This document shows, one piece after another, positions 7,640 to 17,002 of a DNA stretch of 55,108 bases (positions are counted from its first letter, which is position 1; every line of letters starts with the position of its first letter). The stretch is from CADEED01 sp036274075 (GTDB taxonomy: Bacteria; Pseudomonadota; Gammaproteobacteria; Steroidobacterales; Steroidobacteraceae). The stretch lies in NCBI GenBank assembly GCA_036274075.1, contig DASUGK010000139.1, positions 1 to 55,108 of the forward strand. The letters are read 5' to 3'. A program made the translations under genes and the position numbers. The notes beneath the pieces were generated by a model. It was given only the letters and a program-made list of their open reading frames with translations, ran no database searches and had not been told where the DNA came from.

Positions 7640-8419
7640 ATGCTCGAAGTCATCGATCACGCGCTCAGCGCCGACGGGCCGGCGGGCGCCGGGGCCATCC
7701 GCGAGCTCAGGCTGGCGCGGCCGCCGGTCAATGCGCTCAATGCCGAACTGCTGGCACGGATCGCCGACGCCGTGTCGGGCGCGGCGACCGAGGCCGGCGT
7801 GCTGATCACCGGGCAGCCGGGGCTCTTTTCGGCCGGGCTCGACGTGCGCGGAATGCTGGAACTGGATCGCCCCGGTATCGAAAACCTGTTCGAACAACTC
7901 TGGCGCGCCACCCGCGCCATCGCCTGTTCATCCGTGCCGGTCGTCTTCGGCCTCACGGGACACTCGCCTGCAGGCGGCACCGTGCTGGCCATCAACGGCG
8001 ACTACCGCGTCATGGCGCTGGGTGATTTCCGCCTGGGACTCAACGAAGTCCAGGTGGGACTGATTCCGGGACCGCCGATCTGCCACGTATTCCAGCGCCT
8101 GGTGGGCGGGCACGCCGGGCAATTGCTGACGCGCGGCGCGCTGGTGGATCCGGCGGCGGCACTGCGCGTGGGACTGGTCGACGAGCTCTGTGATGTATCC
8201 CAGGTGGTGCCGCGCGCACTCACCATGGCGCGCGAGATCGCCGCGTTGCCGCGCGGCCCGATGCTGCAAACCCGCACCATGATGCGCCAGCCGCTCGTGG
8301 ACCTTTACGGCCCCGCGGCCTCCGCGAGCCGGCAACGCGAGTTCACCGTCATGGGCGCCGACATGTGGTTCGCGCCGGAGGCTCAATCGCGGCTGCGCGC
8401 GCTCTTCACCAAGCGCTGA
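7640..8419 (+). CDS. Enoyl-CoA hydratase/isomerase family protein, ECI1-like
   Basis: A 259-residue crotonase-fold protein. It resembles mitochondrial delta3,delta2-enoyl-CoA isomerase more than hydratases. The oxyanion-hole segment reads GHSPAGGTVLAINGDYRVM, followed by LGLNEVQVGLIPGP, where the glutamate sits at the catalytic position of ECI1. A second hydratase-type glutamate is not apparent. It likely shifts double bonds in beta-oxidation of unsaturated acyl-CoA. I chose ATG 7640 because GGGGAG lies 6 nt upstream; GTG 7634 (overlapping the truD stop) would leave no room for a ribosome-binding site. The 3' end overlaps the convergent Smr gene by 14 bp. Confidence 0.82.
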   Translation: MLEVIDHALSADGPAGAGAIRELRLARPPVNALNAELLARIADAVSGAATEAGVLITGQPGLFSAGLDVRGMLELDRPGIENLFEQLWRATRAIACSSVPVVFGLTGHSPAGGTVLAINGDYRVMALGDFRLGLNEVQVGLIPGPPICHVFQRLVGGHAGQLLTRGALVDPAAALRVGLVDELCDVSQVVPRALTMAREIAALPRGPMLQTRTMMRQPLVDLYGPAASASRQREFTVMGADMWFAPEAQSRLRALFTKR

Positions 8420-8942
8420 GCAGGACGTTGATCGCGCCGGTGCCGCCGTCGACGCGCCGCGCCGAGGTGAAGGCCAACACGGGGCCGGTCTTGCGCAGGA
8501 TCATGTTCACGGCGGTCTTGAGCACCGGTCCGCGGGGACCGGAGCCCTTGCCCTTGCCGTGGATGATGCGCACGCAGCGCAGGCGGTGCGCCAGCGATTC
8601 GGCGAGGAATTCACGCAGCGCGTCCTTGGCTTCGTCGACGCGCAGGCCGTGCAGGTCGCAGACCGCTTCGACGCGGTATTCACCCCGCTTGAGCTTTCGC
8701 ATCACGCCGTCCTGCACGCCTTCGCGCCGGAAGGAAATCTCGTCTCCGGTATCGGAGAACCCGGCGCCCGTATCCTGCAGGCTTTCCACCAGCACCAGCG
8801 CACGATCCGCCGCGGTGAAACGCGCACGCGCCGGCGGCTTGCGCCGGCCGGCTGCCGCGCGCGTTCGTTGCGCCAGCGGCTTCACGTCGCGTACCGCGTC
8901 GCGAAACAACTCGCTGTCGGGATCGCTGCGTTTGTCGCTCAC
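8406..8942 (-). CDS. Smr-domain protein (SmrA-like putative endonuclease)
   Basis: A 178-residue protein with a basic N-terminal half and a C-terminal Smr domain. CDLHGLRVDEAKDALREF and RIIHGKGKGS are the conserved LDxHG-like and HGxG motifs. Stand-alone Smr proteins nick DNA or RNA; the specific role here is unknown. The minus-strand start is GTG 8942, just behind GGAGG. A perfect-looking TATACT at 8971-8966 would start transcription near 8959, giving a short leader that holds this site. An upstream ATG at 8963 lacks a ribosome-binding site. Its promoter overlaps that of divergent surE. Confidence 0.85.
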   Translation of the reverse strand: MSDKRSDPDSELFRDAVRDVKPLAQRTRAAAGRRKPPARARFTAADRALVLVESLQDTGAGFSDTGDEISFRREGVQDGVMRKLKRGEYRVEAVCDLHGLRVDEAKDALREFLAESLAHRLRCVRIIHGKGKGSGPRGPVLKTAVNMILRKTGPVLAFTSARRVDGGTGAINVLLSAW

Positions 8943-8965
8943 GCTACCTCCGCGGGGATGCATTG

Positions 8966-8973
8966 AGTATATT
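8966..8973. promoter_or_regulatory. Overlapping divergent -10 boxes of smr and surE
   Basis: The palindromic-looking AGTATATT holds TATATT on the plus strand (8968-8973, ending 8 nt before the surE GTG) and TATACT on the minus strand (8971-8966). RNA polymerase cannot occupy both at once. The surE transcript would be leaderless, while the smr transcript would carry about 17 nt with GGAGG. No convincing -35 is visible for surE. Confidence 0.5.
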
Positions 8974-8981
8974 GCGCGCCG

Positions 8982-9758
8982 GTGCGAATCCTCATATCCA
9001 ACGACGACGGTTACCGCGCGCGCGGCATCAATGCACTGCGCGAGGCTCTCAAGGGATTGGGCGACATCACCGTGGTCGCGCCGGACCGCAACCGCAGCGG
9101 CGCCGGCAATTCCCTGACGCTGGACGTGCCGCTGCGCGTGGGGAAGGCGGAACCCGACGTGTACTTCGTGCTCGGCACGCCCACCGATTGCGTCCATCTC
9201 GCCAGTTCCGGGTTGTTCCCCTTCGAGCCCGACATGGTGGTCTCGGGCATCAACGACGGCTCGAACATGGGGGACCACGTGTTGTATTCCGGCACCGTCG
9301 CCGCCGCGACCGAGGGCAGATTCCTCGGCAAGCCCGCGGTCGCGGTTTCGCTCAACACCGACGACGTGCGCGGTGACGCGAAGCGGTACTACGAAACCGC
9401 AGCGCATTATGCGCGCGTGATCGTCGAACGGCTGCTGACGACGCCGTTGGTGCTGCAGATGGGCCGCGCGACCATCCTCAACGTCAACGTGCCGAACCTG
9501 CCGCTGGAAGAAGTGAAGGGCATCCGCGTCACCCGCCTCGGCAATCACCATCGCTCGGGAGCGGTCATCCGCGCGGAGGATCCGCGCGGCAGGCCGGTCT
9601 ACTGGGTGGGCCCCTCCGGTCCGCGGCACGACGATGGTCCCGGCACCGACTTCCACGCCGTGATCGAAGGCTACGTCTCGGTCACGCCGCTCACCATCGA
9701 TCTCACCAACCACCACGCGCTGGACGACGTTCACCAGTGGTTTGGTCCCTACGAATGA
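8982..9758 (+). CDS. surE: 5'/3'-nucleotidase SurE
   Basis: A 258-residue survival protein that dephosphorylates nucleoside monophosphates. The metal site is in ISNDDGY (D8, D9), with the serine/asparagine of NRSGAGNSLT and SGINDGSNMG. The start is GTG 8982, immediately giving MRILISNDDG as in homologues. There is no Shine-Dalgarno, and a TATATT hexamer ends 8 nt upstream. The stop overlaps the pcm start (ATGA), preserving the common surE-pcm pair, but the nlpD-rpoS genes that often follow are absent. Confidence 0.96.
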   Translation: MRILISNDDGYRARGINALREALKGLGDITVVAPDRNRSGAGNSLTLDVPLRVGKAEPDVYFVLGTPTDCVHLASSGLFPFEPDMVVSGINDGSNMGDHVLYSGTVAAATEGRFLGKPAVAVSLNTDDVRGDAKRYYETAAHYARVIVERLLTTPLVLQMGRATILNVNVPNLPLEEVKGIRVTRLGNHHRSGAVIRAEDPRGRPVYWVGPSGPRHDDGPGTDFHAVIEGYVSVTPLTIDLTNHHALDDVHQWFGPYE

Positions 9759-10420
9759 TCGAGAACCGCCTCGCGGGCATCGGCATGACGTCGGCGCGCA
9801 CGCGCGACCGTCTCATCCAGCGCCTGCAGGACCAGGGCATCACCAACCTCGCGGTGCTGGACCGGATCCGCAACGTGCCGCGCCACATCTTCGTCGACGA
9901 AGCGCTCGCGAGCCGCGCTTACGAGGACACGGCGCTGCCGATCGGCTTCAGCCAGACCATCTCGCAGCCCTACATAGTGGCGCGCATGACCGAGGCGCTG
10001 CTCGAAGGTGGCAAGAAGCTCGGCAAGGTCCTCGAGGTGGGCACGGGCTGTGGATACCAGACCGCCGTGCTCGCCCCGCTCGTGAAGAAGGTCTATTCGA
10101 TCGAACGCATCGGGCCGCTGCACAAGCGCGCCAAGGCCACGCTCAAGGAGCTCGGCATCAAGAACGTGATGCTCAAGCATGGCGATGGCTTCGCGGGCTG
10201 GAAGTCGCAGAAGCCCTTCGATGGCATCCTGGTGGCCGCCGCGCCGCTGGCGGTCCCCGAGGCGCTGTTCGCCCAACTCGCCAACCGCGGGCGGCTCGTC
10301 GTTCCCGTGGGGCCCGAGGGCTCGCAGCAGCTCATCCGTTTCACGCGTTGCGACGACCGCCTGGAGCGCGAAGTCCTGGGCGCGGTGGCCTTCGTTCCCA
10401 TGCTCGGCGGCACCGCCTGA
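9755..10420 (+). CDS. pcm: Protein-L-isoaspartate O-methyltransferase
   Basis: A 221-residue SAM-dependent repair enzyme that methylates isoaspartyl residues in damaged proteins. The substrate-binding SQTISQPYIVARMTEAL and the SAM-binding VLEVGTGCGYQTAVLA are clear. The C-terminal LVVPVGPEGSQQL is also conserved. The ATG overlaps the surE stop by 4 bp (ATGA). An upstream in-frame start (9737) would intrude into surE and adds no conserved residues. Transcription probably ends in the hairpin-rich region that follows. Confidence 0.95.
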   Translation: MIENRLAGIGMTSARTRDRLIQRLQDQGITNLAVLDRIRNVPRHIFVDEALASRAYEDTALPIGFSQTISQPYIVARMTEALLEGGKKLGKVLEVGTGCGYQTAVLAPLVKKVYSIERIGPLHKRAKATLKELGIKNVMLKHGDGFAGWKSQKPFDGILVAAAPLAVPEALFAQLANRGRLVVPVGPEGSQQLIRFTRCDDRLEREVLGAVAFVPMLGGTA

Positions 10421-10776
10421 TTGCGCACTGCGCTCGGCAATTCGAGCGAGTTCTCGCATGTGTTTGTTAGCGTAACCTGCTGATTTCTCAGCAACTAACA
10501 ACTGCATTTTCCGCGCAGTTTGTCAGCCTCCTAGGAAGAAGGCTTGTCAGTCGCGATTTAACATGATTTGATGTCGCCGCTTGCCGACATCGGGGCGCGT
10601 CGATTGTGAGGCGATCCGCGTGAGGGCACAGGGGAGATCGGGGAAGTCGCGGAAATAAGAAGAACAAGCCGAATAGAAGAAGAAAAAATTCGCCAGTATT
10701 TCGAGTCTGTCAGCTTCGAACCATTGGCCTCGCTAGATAACTTTCTCCCCCTGTGCCTTCACTCGGACCGCTTCGG
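10421..10776. other. Non-coding region after pcm with several hairpins
   Basis: These 356 bp lie between pcm and the convergent Mth938-like gene and are less GC-rich than the neighbours. I find no plausible ORF. Visible structures are: TTGTTAG/CTAACAA (10464-10470 and 10495-10501) enclosing a perfect TGCTGA-TTTC-TCAGCA hairpin (10478-10493); AACTGC/GCAGTT (10500-10520); AGCCT/AGGCT (10525-10544); and GATGTCG/CGACATC (10570-10591). A purine-rich tract spans about 10650-10690. None of the hairpins has a T-run, so a classical terminator is not evident. It may be the scar of a lost nlpD-rpoS block or encode a structured RNA. Confidence 0.5.
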
Positions 10777-11145
10777 TCAAGGCAACAACACCGCAACCAA
10801 TACCTTCCGTTCCTCGCTCACCAGCACGTTGTAGGTGCGGCAGGCCGCGCCGATTTCCATCACCTCGAGCCCGATGCGCCGGGTCGCGAACTCCGCGCGC
10901 AGGCTGGCGCGCGGGAAACGCTGCGTGGCACCGGTGGCCAGCACCACGATTTCCGGCGCCAGCGCGAACAGCGGCGCGAATGACTCGACCGTGAGTTCTT
11001 CCACGCTGCGCGGCGCCCACGCCGAGAACGTGTTCGCGCCCACGATGCAGCTCGAACGAATCTCCTCGTTGCCCACCACCACGTAGTCGGCGCCGTAGCG
11101 GCGGATGAGATTGGCGGCGTCCGGGCGTTGCTGAGTGAATTTCAT
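10777..11145 (-). CDS. Mth938/Xcc1710-like (NDUFAF3-related) domain protein
   Basis: A 122-residue single-domain protein of the Mth938 (DUF498) family. The N-terminus has IRRYGADYVVVGNEEI. The core has EIVVLATGATQRFP, and GLEVMEIGAACRTYNVLVSEERKV follows. The human relative NDUFAF3 assists respiratory complex I assembly; bacterial function is unknown. The start ATG (11145) lies 20 bp from the divergent rpfE-like gene. A TATCGT hexamer ends about 9 nt upstream, so this mRNA may also be leaderless. The gene points towards the hairpin-rich region. Confidence 0.85.
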   Translation of the reverse strand: MKFTQQRPDAANLIRRYGADYVVVGNEEIRSSCIVGANTFSAWAPRSVEELTVESFAPLFALAPEIVVLATGATQRFPRASLRAEFATRRIGLEVMEIGAACRTYNVLVSEERKVLVAVLLP

Positions 11146-11153
11146 CGGTCCGA

Positions 11154-11159
11154 TACGAT
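11154..11159 (+). promoter_or_regulatory. -10-like hexamer of the rpfE-like gene
   Basis: TACGAT ends 6 nt before the ATG at 11166. The same 20-bp gap holds TATCGT on the other strand for the divergent Mth938-like gene, so the two -10 boxes overlap. There is no ribosome-binding site, suggesting leaderless mRNAs both ways. The nearest -35-like sequence (TTGCTG, 11128-11133) has a 20-bp spacer, so the call rests mainly on the -10. Confidence 0.4.
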
Positions 11160-11165
11160 ACCGGC

Positions 11166-12191
11166 ATGCGCCGGCTCACGCTGATTCTCTCCGACCTGTA
11201 CCTGCCGGCAGAAGCCGTTCCGGCGCAGTCGGTCGCGGCGCCGATCGACCTGCCGGGCCTGTCGTGGCTGCTGCGATTCGCTTCCGGGTCGATGCCGTTG
11301 TCGGACTGGAGGCAATGGCTGGCCGGCGAAATTGGCGCCCACGCCCTGCAAGACGTGCCGCCGGCCCAGGTAGCGGCGCGAGCGCAACTTCCACCGGAAG
11401 TTGCGGCCGGTGCGTGGTTCGCGACTCCGGTGCATCTCTCGGCGCGGGTGGACCACGTGCGGCTCGCCGACCGTGGACTGTTGCGCGTCCCACCCGGCGA
11501 CCATGCCGCCTGGTGTGGAGAATTCGCGCGTCACTTTGGCCCCGGGTTGCAGCTGCATCCGGGCAACCCGCGCGGATTCGTGCTGAGCGGTGCTGCTTTC
11601 GAGGCGGACACCACCGATCCCGCGCGACTGCTCGACAGCGACGTCGCGCCTGCACTGCCGCGGGGCAGCGATGGCCTCGCACTGCGGCGCCTGGGTGCGG
11701 AAATCGAGATGTGGCTGCATGCCGCGCCGCTCAACGAGGCGCGTGAGCGCGCGCGGCTGCCGCGTATCTCGGCACTATGGCTCTGGGGTGGCGGAGGCGC
11801 CGCCATCCCCGGCGCGGCAAGCGAACGCGAACACGAGCCCGTGGCGCTGTACGGCGAGGATCCCTATCTCGCCGGGCTCGCCGCGATGGACCGTCAGGCC
11901 AGCCATTCGCCGGCGCCGGCGAGCCTCACCGCGCTCGAAGGCGCGGCGCCGCACCACGTGGTCGAGTTCGCGCCCATGAGCGGCGATGCGCAGGAGTCGC
12001 TCGCCAGTCTCGACGAAAACTGGTTCCTGCCGGCGCGCACCGCGCTCGCGGCGGGCGTGTTGGCGTCGCTGGACATCGTCGCCAACGATCGTTGCTTCCG
12101 CATTGCGGGACGTGCGGGCTGGCGCTTCTGGCGCAGTCGCCGCGGCTGGCTCGACAACCTCGCACGCGATGCGCGGCCGGCGAAGGCATAA
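11166..12191 (+). CDS. RpfE-like protein (COG4255-type, phosphoglycerate-mutase-like)
   Basis: A 341-residue protein directly upstream of recJ. It has no signal peptide or membrane segments. The pattern is an N-terminal alpha/beta stretch with LTLILSDLYLP, then LRRLGAEIEMWLHAAPLNEARERA, LWLWGGGGA, and a C-terminal region with DIVANDRCFRI. The LWGGG-type motif and the position before recJ match the RpfE proteins of the Xanthomonas rpf locus, annotated as cofactor-independent phosphoglycerate mutase-like, function unproven. The assignment rests on remembered synteny and a few motifs. The ATG is 8 bp before the end of recJ's predicted promoter region only by operon logic: recJ starts 8 bp after its stop. 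Confidence 0.6.
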   Translation: MRRLTLILSDLYLPAEAVPAQSVAAPIDLPGLSWLLRFASGSMPLSDWRQWLAGEIGAHALQDVPPAQVAARAQLPPEVAAGAWFATPVHLSARVDHVRLADRGLLRVPPGDHAAWCGEFARHFGPGLQLHPGNPRGFVLSGAAFEADTTDPARLLDSDVAPALPRGSDGLALRRLGAEIEMWLHAAPLNEARERARLPRISALWLWGGGGAAIPGAASEREHEPVALYGEDPYLAGLAAMDRQASHSPAPASLTALEGAAPHHVVEFAPMSGDAQESLASLDENWFLPARTALAAGVLASLDIVANDRCFRIAGRAGWRFWRSRRGWLDNLARDARPAKA

Positions 12192-12192
12192 T
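12187..12192 (+). promoter_or_regulatory. -10-like hexamer before recJ
   Basis: CATAAT overlaps the rpfE-like stop codon and ends 6 nt before the recJ ATG; no Shine-Dalgarno lies between. This would give a leaderless recJ mRNA in addition to readthrough from the rpfE-like gene. No -35 element is clear. Confidence 0.35.
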
Positions 12193-12198
12193 CGCGCC

Positions 12199-13905
12199 AT
12201 GGATGTGGTCATAGAACGGCGCGCAATCTCCGAGAACCAGTTGCTCGACGCGCGACTGCATCCCGTCCTGCGTCGTGCCTACGCGGCGCGCGGCGTGCGC
12301 GACGACGCCGAGCTGGCCCTGACCCTCGACCGTCTGGTGCCGGTGAGCACGCTCGACAGCATCGAGAGTGCCGTCCTGCTGATTCTCGAACACCGCGAAC
12401 GCCGCATCCTCGTGGTGGGCGATTTCGATGCCGACGGCGCCACCAGCACCGCGCTCATCGTGCGCTGCCTGCGCAGCTGGGGTTTCGCGGCGGTGGATTT
12501 CCTGGTGCCGAACCGCTTCGAGTTCGGCTACGGCCTGACGCCGGAGATCGTGGGGCTGGCCGCCGAGCGCGCGCCCTCGCTGATCGTGACCGTCGACAAC
12601 GGCATCTCGAGCATCGCCGGCGTCGCCGCGGCGCGCGAGCGCGGCATCCAGGTGCTGATCACCGACCACCACCTGCCTGGCGCGTCCTTGCCCGCGGCCG
12701 ACGTCATCGTGAATCCCAATGTGCCCGGCAGCCGCTTCGCCTCGCGGGCGCTGGCCGGCGTGGGCGTGGCGTTCTACGTGATGGCCGCGCTGCGCCGCGA
12801 GCTCGAGGCGCGTGGCACGAAGGCGGAACCCGCCGTCACGGAATTCCTCGACCTGGTCGCGCTGGGCACCGTCGCGGACCTGGTTCCACTCGACGCCAAC
12901 AACCGCGTGCTGGTGGCGCAGGGCATCCGGCGCATCCGCGCCGGCCGCGCCGTGCCAGGCATCCGTGCGCTGTTGTCGATTGCGGGACGCAATGCGGCCA
13001 GCCTCACGGCGGCGGACCTGGGTTTTTCCATCGGTCCGCGGCTCAATGCGGCCGGGCGCCTGGACGACATGTCGATCGGTATCCGTTGCCTGCTCAGCGA
13101 TTCGGAGTCCGAGGCGCTGTCTCTGGCCACTCGCCTGGACCAGCTGAACGCCGAACGCCGCGAGATCGAAGCGAAGATGCAGGATGCGGCGCTGAACGCG
13201 GTCGCGCGGCTGCGCGATCCGGATGGCCCGGTGCGCCATGGCGTGTGCCTGTTCGACGCCGGCTGGCACCAGGGTGTGGTGGGCCTGGTGGCGAGCCGCA
13301 TCAAGGATCGCGTGCGCCGCCCGGTCATCGCCTTCGCGCGCGCCGGTGACGGTCAGCTGCGCGGCTCGGCGCGTTCCGTGCCCGGGATACACATCCGCGA
13401 CGTGCTGGACCGCATCGCCGCGCGGAATCCCGAGCTCATCAGTCGTTTCGGCGGCCACGCCATGGCCGCGGGCCTGTCGCTCGAGGAAGCGCGGCTCGAC
13501 GCCTTCGCGCTCGCATTCGATGCGGAAGTGGCGGAACTGCGCGATCCGTCCATTCCCTCCAACCGCGTCGAAACCGACGGCGAGCTCACCACCGAGGAGA
13601 TCGCGCTCGAGACTGCGCAGGCGCTGCGCGACGGTGGGCCGTGGGGCCAGGCTTTTCCCGAACCGTGCTTCGACGGCCGGTTCGCGGTGAAGAACGCGCG
13701 CGTCGTGGGCGACAAACATCTCAAGATGTGGGTGACCACGGCCGACCGGTCGCGGCATTTCGACGCCATCGCCTTCAACTTCAAGGGGGTGGAGGAGGCC
13801 GCGGCGCTGCCCGACGGCGACGTGCGCCTCGTGTACCGGCTCGACATCAACGAATACAAGGGCGAGCGGCGGCTGCAGCTGCTCGTCGACCACGTGCTCA
13901 AATGA
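12199..13905 (+). CDS. recJ: Single-stranded-DNA-specific 5'-3' exonuclease RecJ
   Basis: A 568-residue DHH-family exonuclease used in recombination, mismatch repair and base excision repair. Motifs appear in order: DFDADGATST (about 75-84), TVDNGISS (about 131-138), the signature DHH at about 156-158 in LITDHHLPG, then GFSIGPRLNAAGRL and the DHHA1 motif FGGHAMAAGLSL. An OB-fold C-terminus follows. Length is typical. The start ATG 12199 fits homologues; no Shine-Dalgarno is visible. The stop overlaps the GNAT gene (ATGA). Confidence 0.96.
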   Translation: MDVVIERRAISENQLLDARLHPVLRRAYAARGVRDDAELALTLDRLVPVSTLDSIESAVLLILEHRERRILVVGDFDADGATSTALIVRCLRSWGFAAVDFLVPNRFEFGYGLTPEIVGLAAERAPSLIVTVDNGISSIAGVAAARERGIQVLITDHHLPGASLPAADVIVNPNVPGSRFASRALAGVGVAFYVMAALRRELEARGTKAEPAVTEFLDLVALGTVADLVPLDANNRVLVAQGIRRIRAGRAVPGIRALLSIAGRNAASLTAADLGFSIGPRLNAAGRLDDMSIGIRCLLSDSESEALSLATRLDQLNAERREIEAKMQDAALNAVARLRDPDGPVRHGVCLFDAGWHQGVVGLVASRIKDRVRRPVIAFARAGDGQLRGSARSVPGIHIRDVLDRIAARNPELISRFGGHAMAAGLSLEEARLDAFALAFDAEVAELRDPSIPSNRVETDGELTTEEIALETAQALRDGGPWGQAFPEPCFDGRFAVKNARVVGDKHLKMWVTTADRSRHFDAIAFNFKGVEEAAALPDGDVRLVYRLDINEYKGERRLQLLVDHVLK

Positions 13906-14375
13906 ACGCCGCCGCGACGCCAAACTACATCATCCGCGCCGGCGATCCGCGCTCGCCTGGCGTGCGCGCGCTGATCGCCGAGCTCGACGCATTCAACGCG
14001 GCGCTCTACCCGGCCGAGAGCAACCACTTCGATCCTCCCGAGGCGCTGGCCGGGCCCGACTGCGTGTTTCTCGTGGTCGAGCAGCGCGGCGAACTCGTCG
14101 GTTGCGGTGCGGCGAAGAACTGCGGCGGCTGGGCCGAGCTCAAGCGCATGTACCTCAAACCCAAGGCACGGGGCGGCGGTATCGCGCTGGCCATGCTGGT
14201 GCAGCTGCTCGACTGGGCGCGTGCCCAGAAACTGCCGCTGGCGCGCCTCGAGACCGGCAACGTCAGCGTGGGTGCGCTCAAGTTGTACCGGCGCGCGGGA
14301 TTCAAGGAGATACCCGCGTTTCCGCCCTACAAGCCCGACCCACTGTCGATATTCATGGAGCGTCCACTCAGGTAG
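13902..14375 (+). CDS. GNAT family N-acetyltransferase
   Basis: A 157-residue GNAT protein. The acetyl-CoA site is LKRMYLKPKARGGGIALAML, the RxxGxG/A-type loop. The C-terminal half has ARLETGNVSVGALKLYRRAGF and ends FMERPL, as in the family. Relatives acetylate small amines or protein N-termini, and the substrate cannot be inferred. The ATG overlaps the recJ stop by 4 bp. The family is common in this position between recJ and prfB or elsewhere as a single gene, so the coupling probably only shares expression. Confidence 0.88.
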   Translation: MNAAATPNYIIRAGDPRSPGVRALIAELDAFNAALYPAESNHFDPPEALAGPDCVFLVVEQRGELVGCGAAKNCGGWAELKRMYLKPKARGGGIALAMLVQLLDWARAQKLPLARLETGNVSVGALKLYRRAGFKEIPAFPPYKPDPLSIFMERPLR

Positions 14376-14404
14376 GATGCGCGGCCCCACACTGGTTGGT
14401 CGCC

Positions 14405-15502
14405 ATGCCTTTTGAAGTCGGACAATTGAAGCGTCAGCTCAAGGACCTGGAGGAGCGCATGAGCTCCTTGAGGGGGTTTCTTTGAGTACGACCAGAAGAA
14501 AGAGCGTCTAGAGGAAGTCAGCCGCGAGCTCGAAGATCCCGCGATCTGGCAGAAACCCGAAAAGGCACAGGAGCTGGGCAAGGAGCGCGCGCGCCTCGCG
14601 GCGGACCTCGCCGACATGGACAAGGCCACCGGTGCCATCGCTTCGGCCTCCGAACTGCTCGAGCTCGCCGAGGGCGAGAACGACGAGTCCATGGCGCGCG
14701 AAATCGAGCGCGACGCCGCCAGGCTCGAAGCCGACGTGCGCAAGCTCGAATTCAAGCGCATGTTCCGCGGCGAGATGGATTCGCACAACGCCTTTCTCGA
14801 CATCCAGGCGGGCGCCGGTGGCACCGAGGCGCAGGACTGGGCGCAGATGCTGCTGCGCATGTACCTCAAGTGGGCGGCCTCGCGCGGCTTCGAAGCGGAG
14901 GTGTTCGACTCGCAGGCGGGCGAAGTCGCGGGCATCAAGAGCGCGAGCCTGGAGATCAAGGGCGAATTCGCCTATGGCTGGCTGCGCACCGAGACCGGCG
15001 TGCATCGCCTGGTGCGCAAGTCGCCGTTCGACTCCGGCAATCGCCGCCACACCTCGTTCGCCTCGGTTTTCGTGTCGCCGGAAGTCGACGACGACATCAA
15101 GATCGACCTCAACCCGGCCGACATCAAGATGGACGTGTACCGTTCCAGCGGCGCCGGCGGCCAGCACGTCAACAAGACCGAGTCGGCGGTGCGCCTGACG
15201 CACGGGCCCACCGGCATTGTCGTCGCCTGCCAGAATGAGCGCAGCCAGCACAAGAACCGCGCCACGGCCATGAAGATGCTGAAGGCGAAACTCTATGAAC
15301 TGGAGTTCAACAAGCGCAACGCGGCGGCCAAGGTGCTGGAGGATTCCAAGAGCGACGTGTCGTGGGGCAACCAGATCCGCTCCTACGTACTCGACCAGTC
15401 ACGCATCAAGGATCTGCGCACCGACGTGGAGATCGGCGACACCGGCAAGGTGCTCGACGGCCATCTCGATCCTTTCATGGAAGCATCATTGAAGGCGGGC
15501 TT

Positions 15503-15506
<4 letters not shown>
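14405..15506 (+). CDS. prfB: Peptide chain release factor 2, with programmed +1 frameshift
   Basis: Frame one runs from ATG 14405 for 26 codons to CTT followed by TGA (14483-14485). Translation then skips T14483 and continues GAG TAC GAC to the stop at 15504-15506, giving 366 residues. The first part (PFEVGQLKRQLKDLEERM) and second part together match RF2. The SPF codon-recognition tripeptide is in VRKSPFDSGNRRH, and the GGQ catalytic motif is in GAGGQHVNKTES. RF2 terminates at UGA/UAA, and the in-frame UGA makes the shift autoregulatory. The stop overlaps the lysS GTG. Confidence 0.96.
14471..14486 (+). promoter_or_regulatory. RF2 programmed frameshift site
   Basis: The site reads AGGGGG (internal Shine-Dalgarno, 14471-14476), TTT, CTT, then TGA (14483-14485). 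The Shine-Dalgarno-like hexamer lies 3 nt before CTT, the spacing known to promote +1 slippage of the peptidyl-tRNA when UGA decoding is slow. All elements of the classical signal are intact, so RF2 scarcity raises its own synthesis. Confidence 0.95.
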
Positions 15507-17002
<1,496 letters not shown>

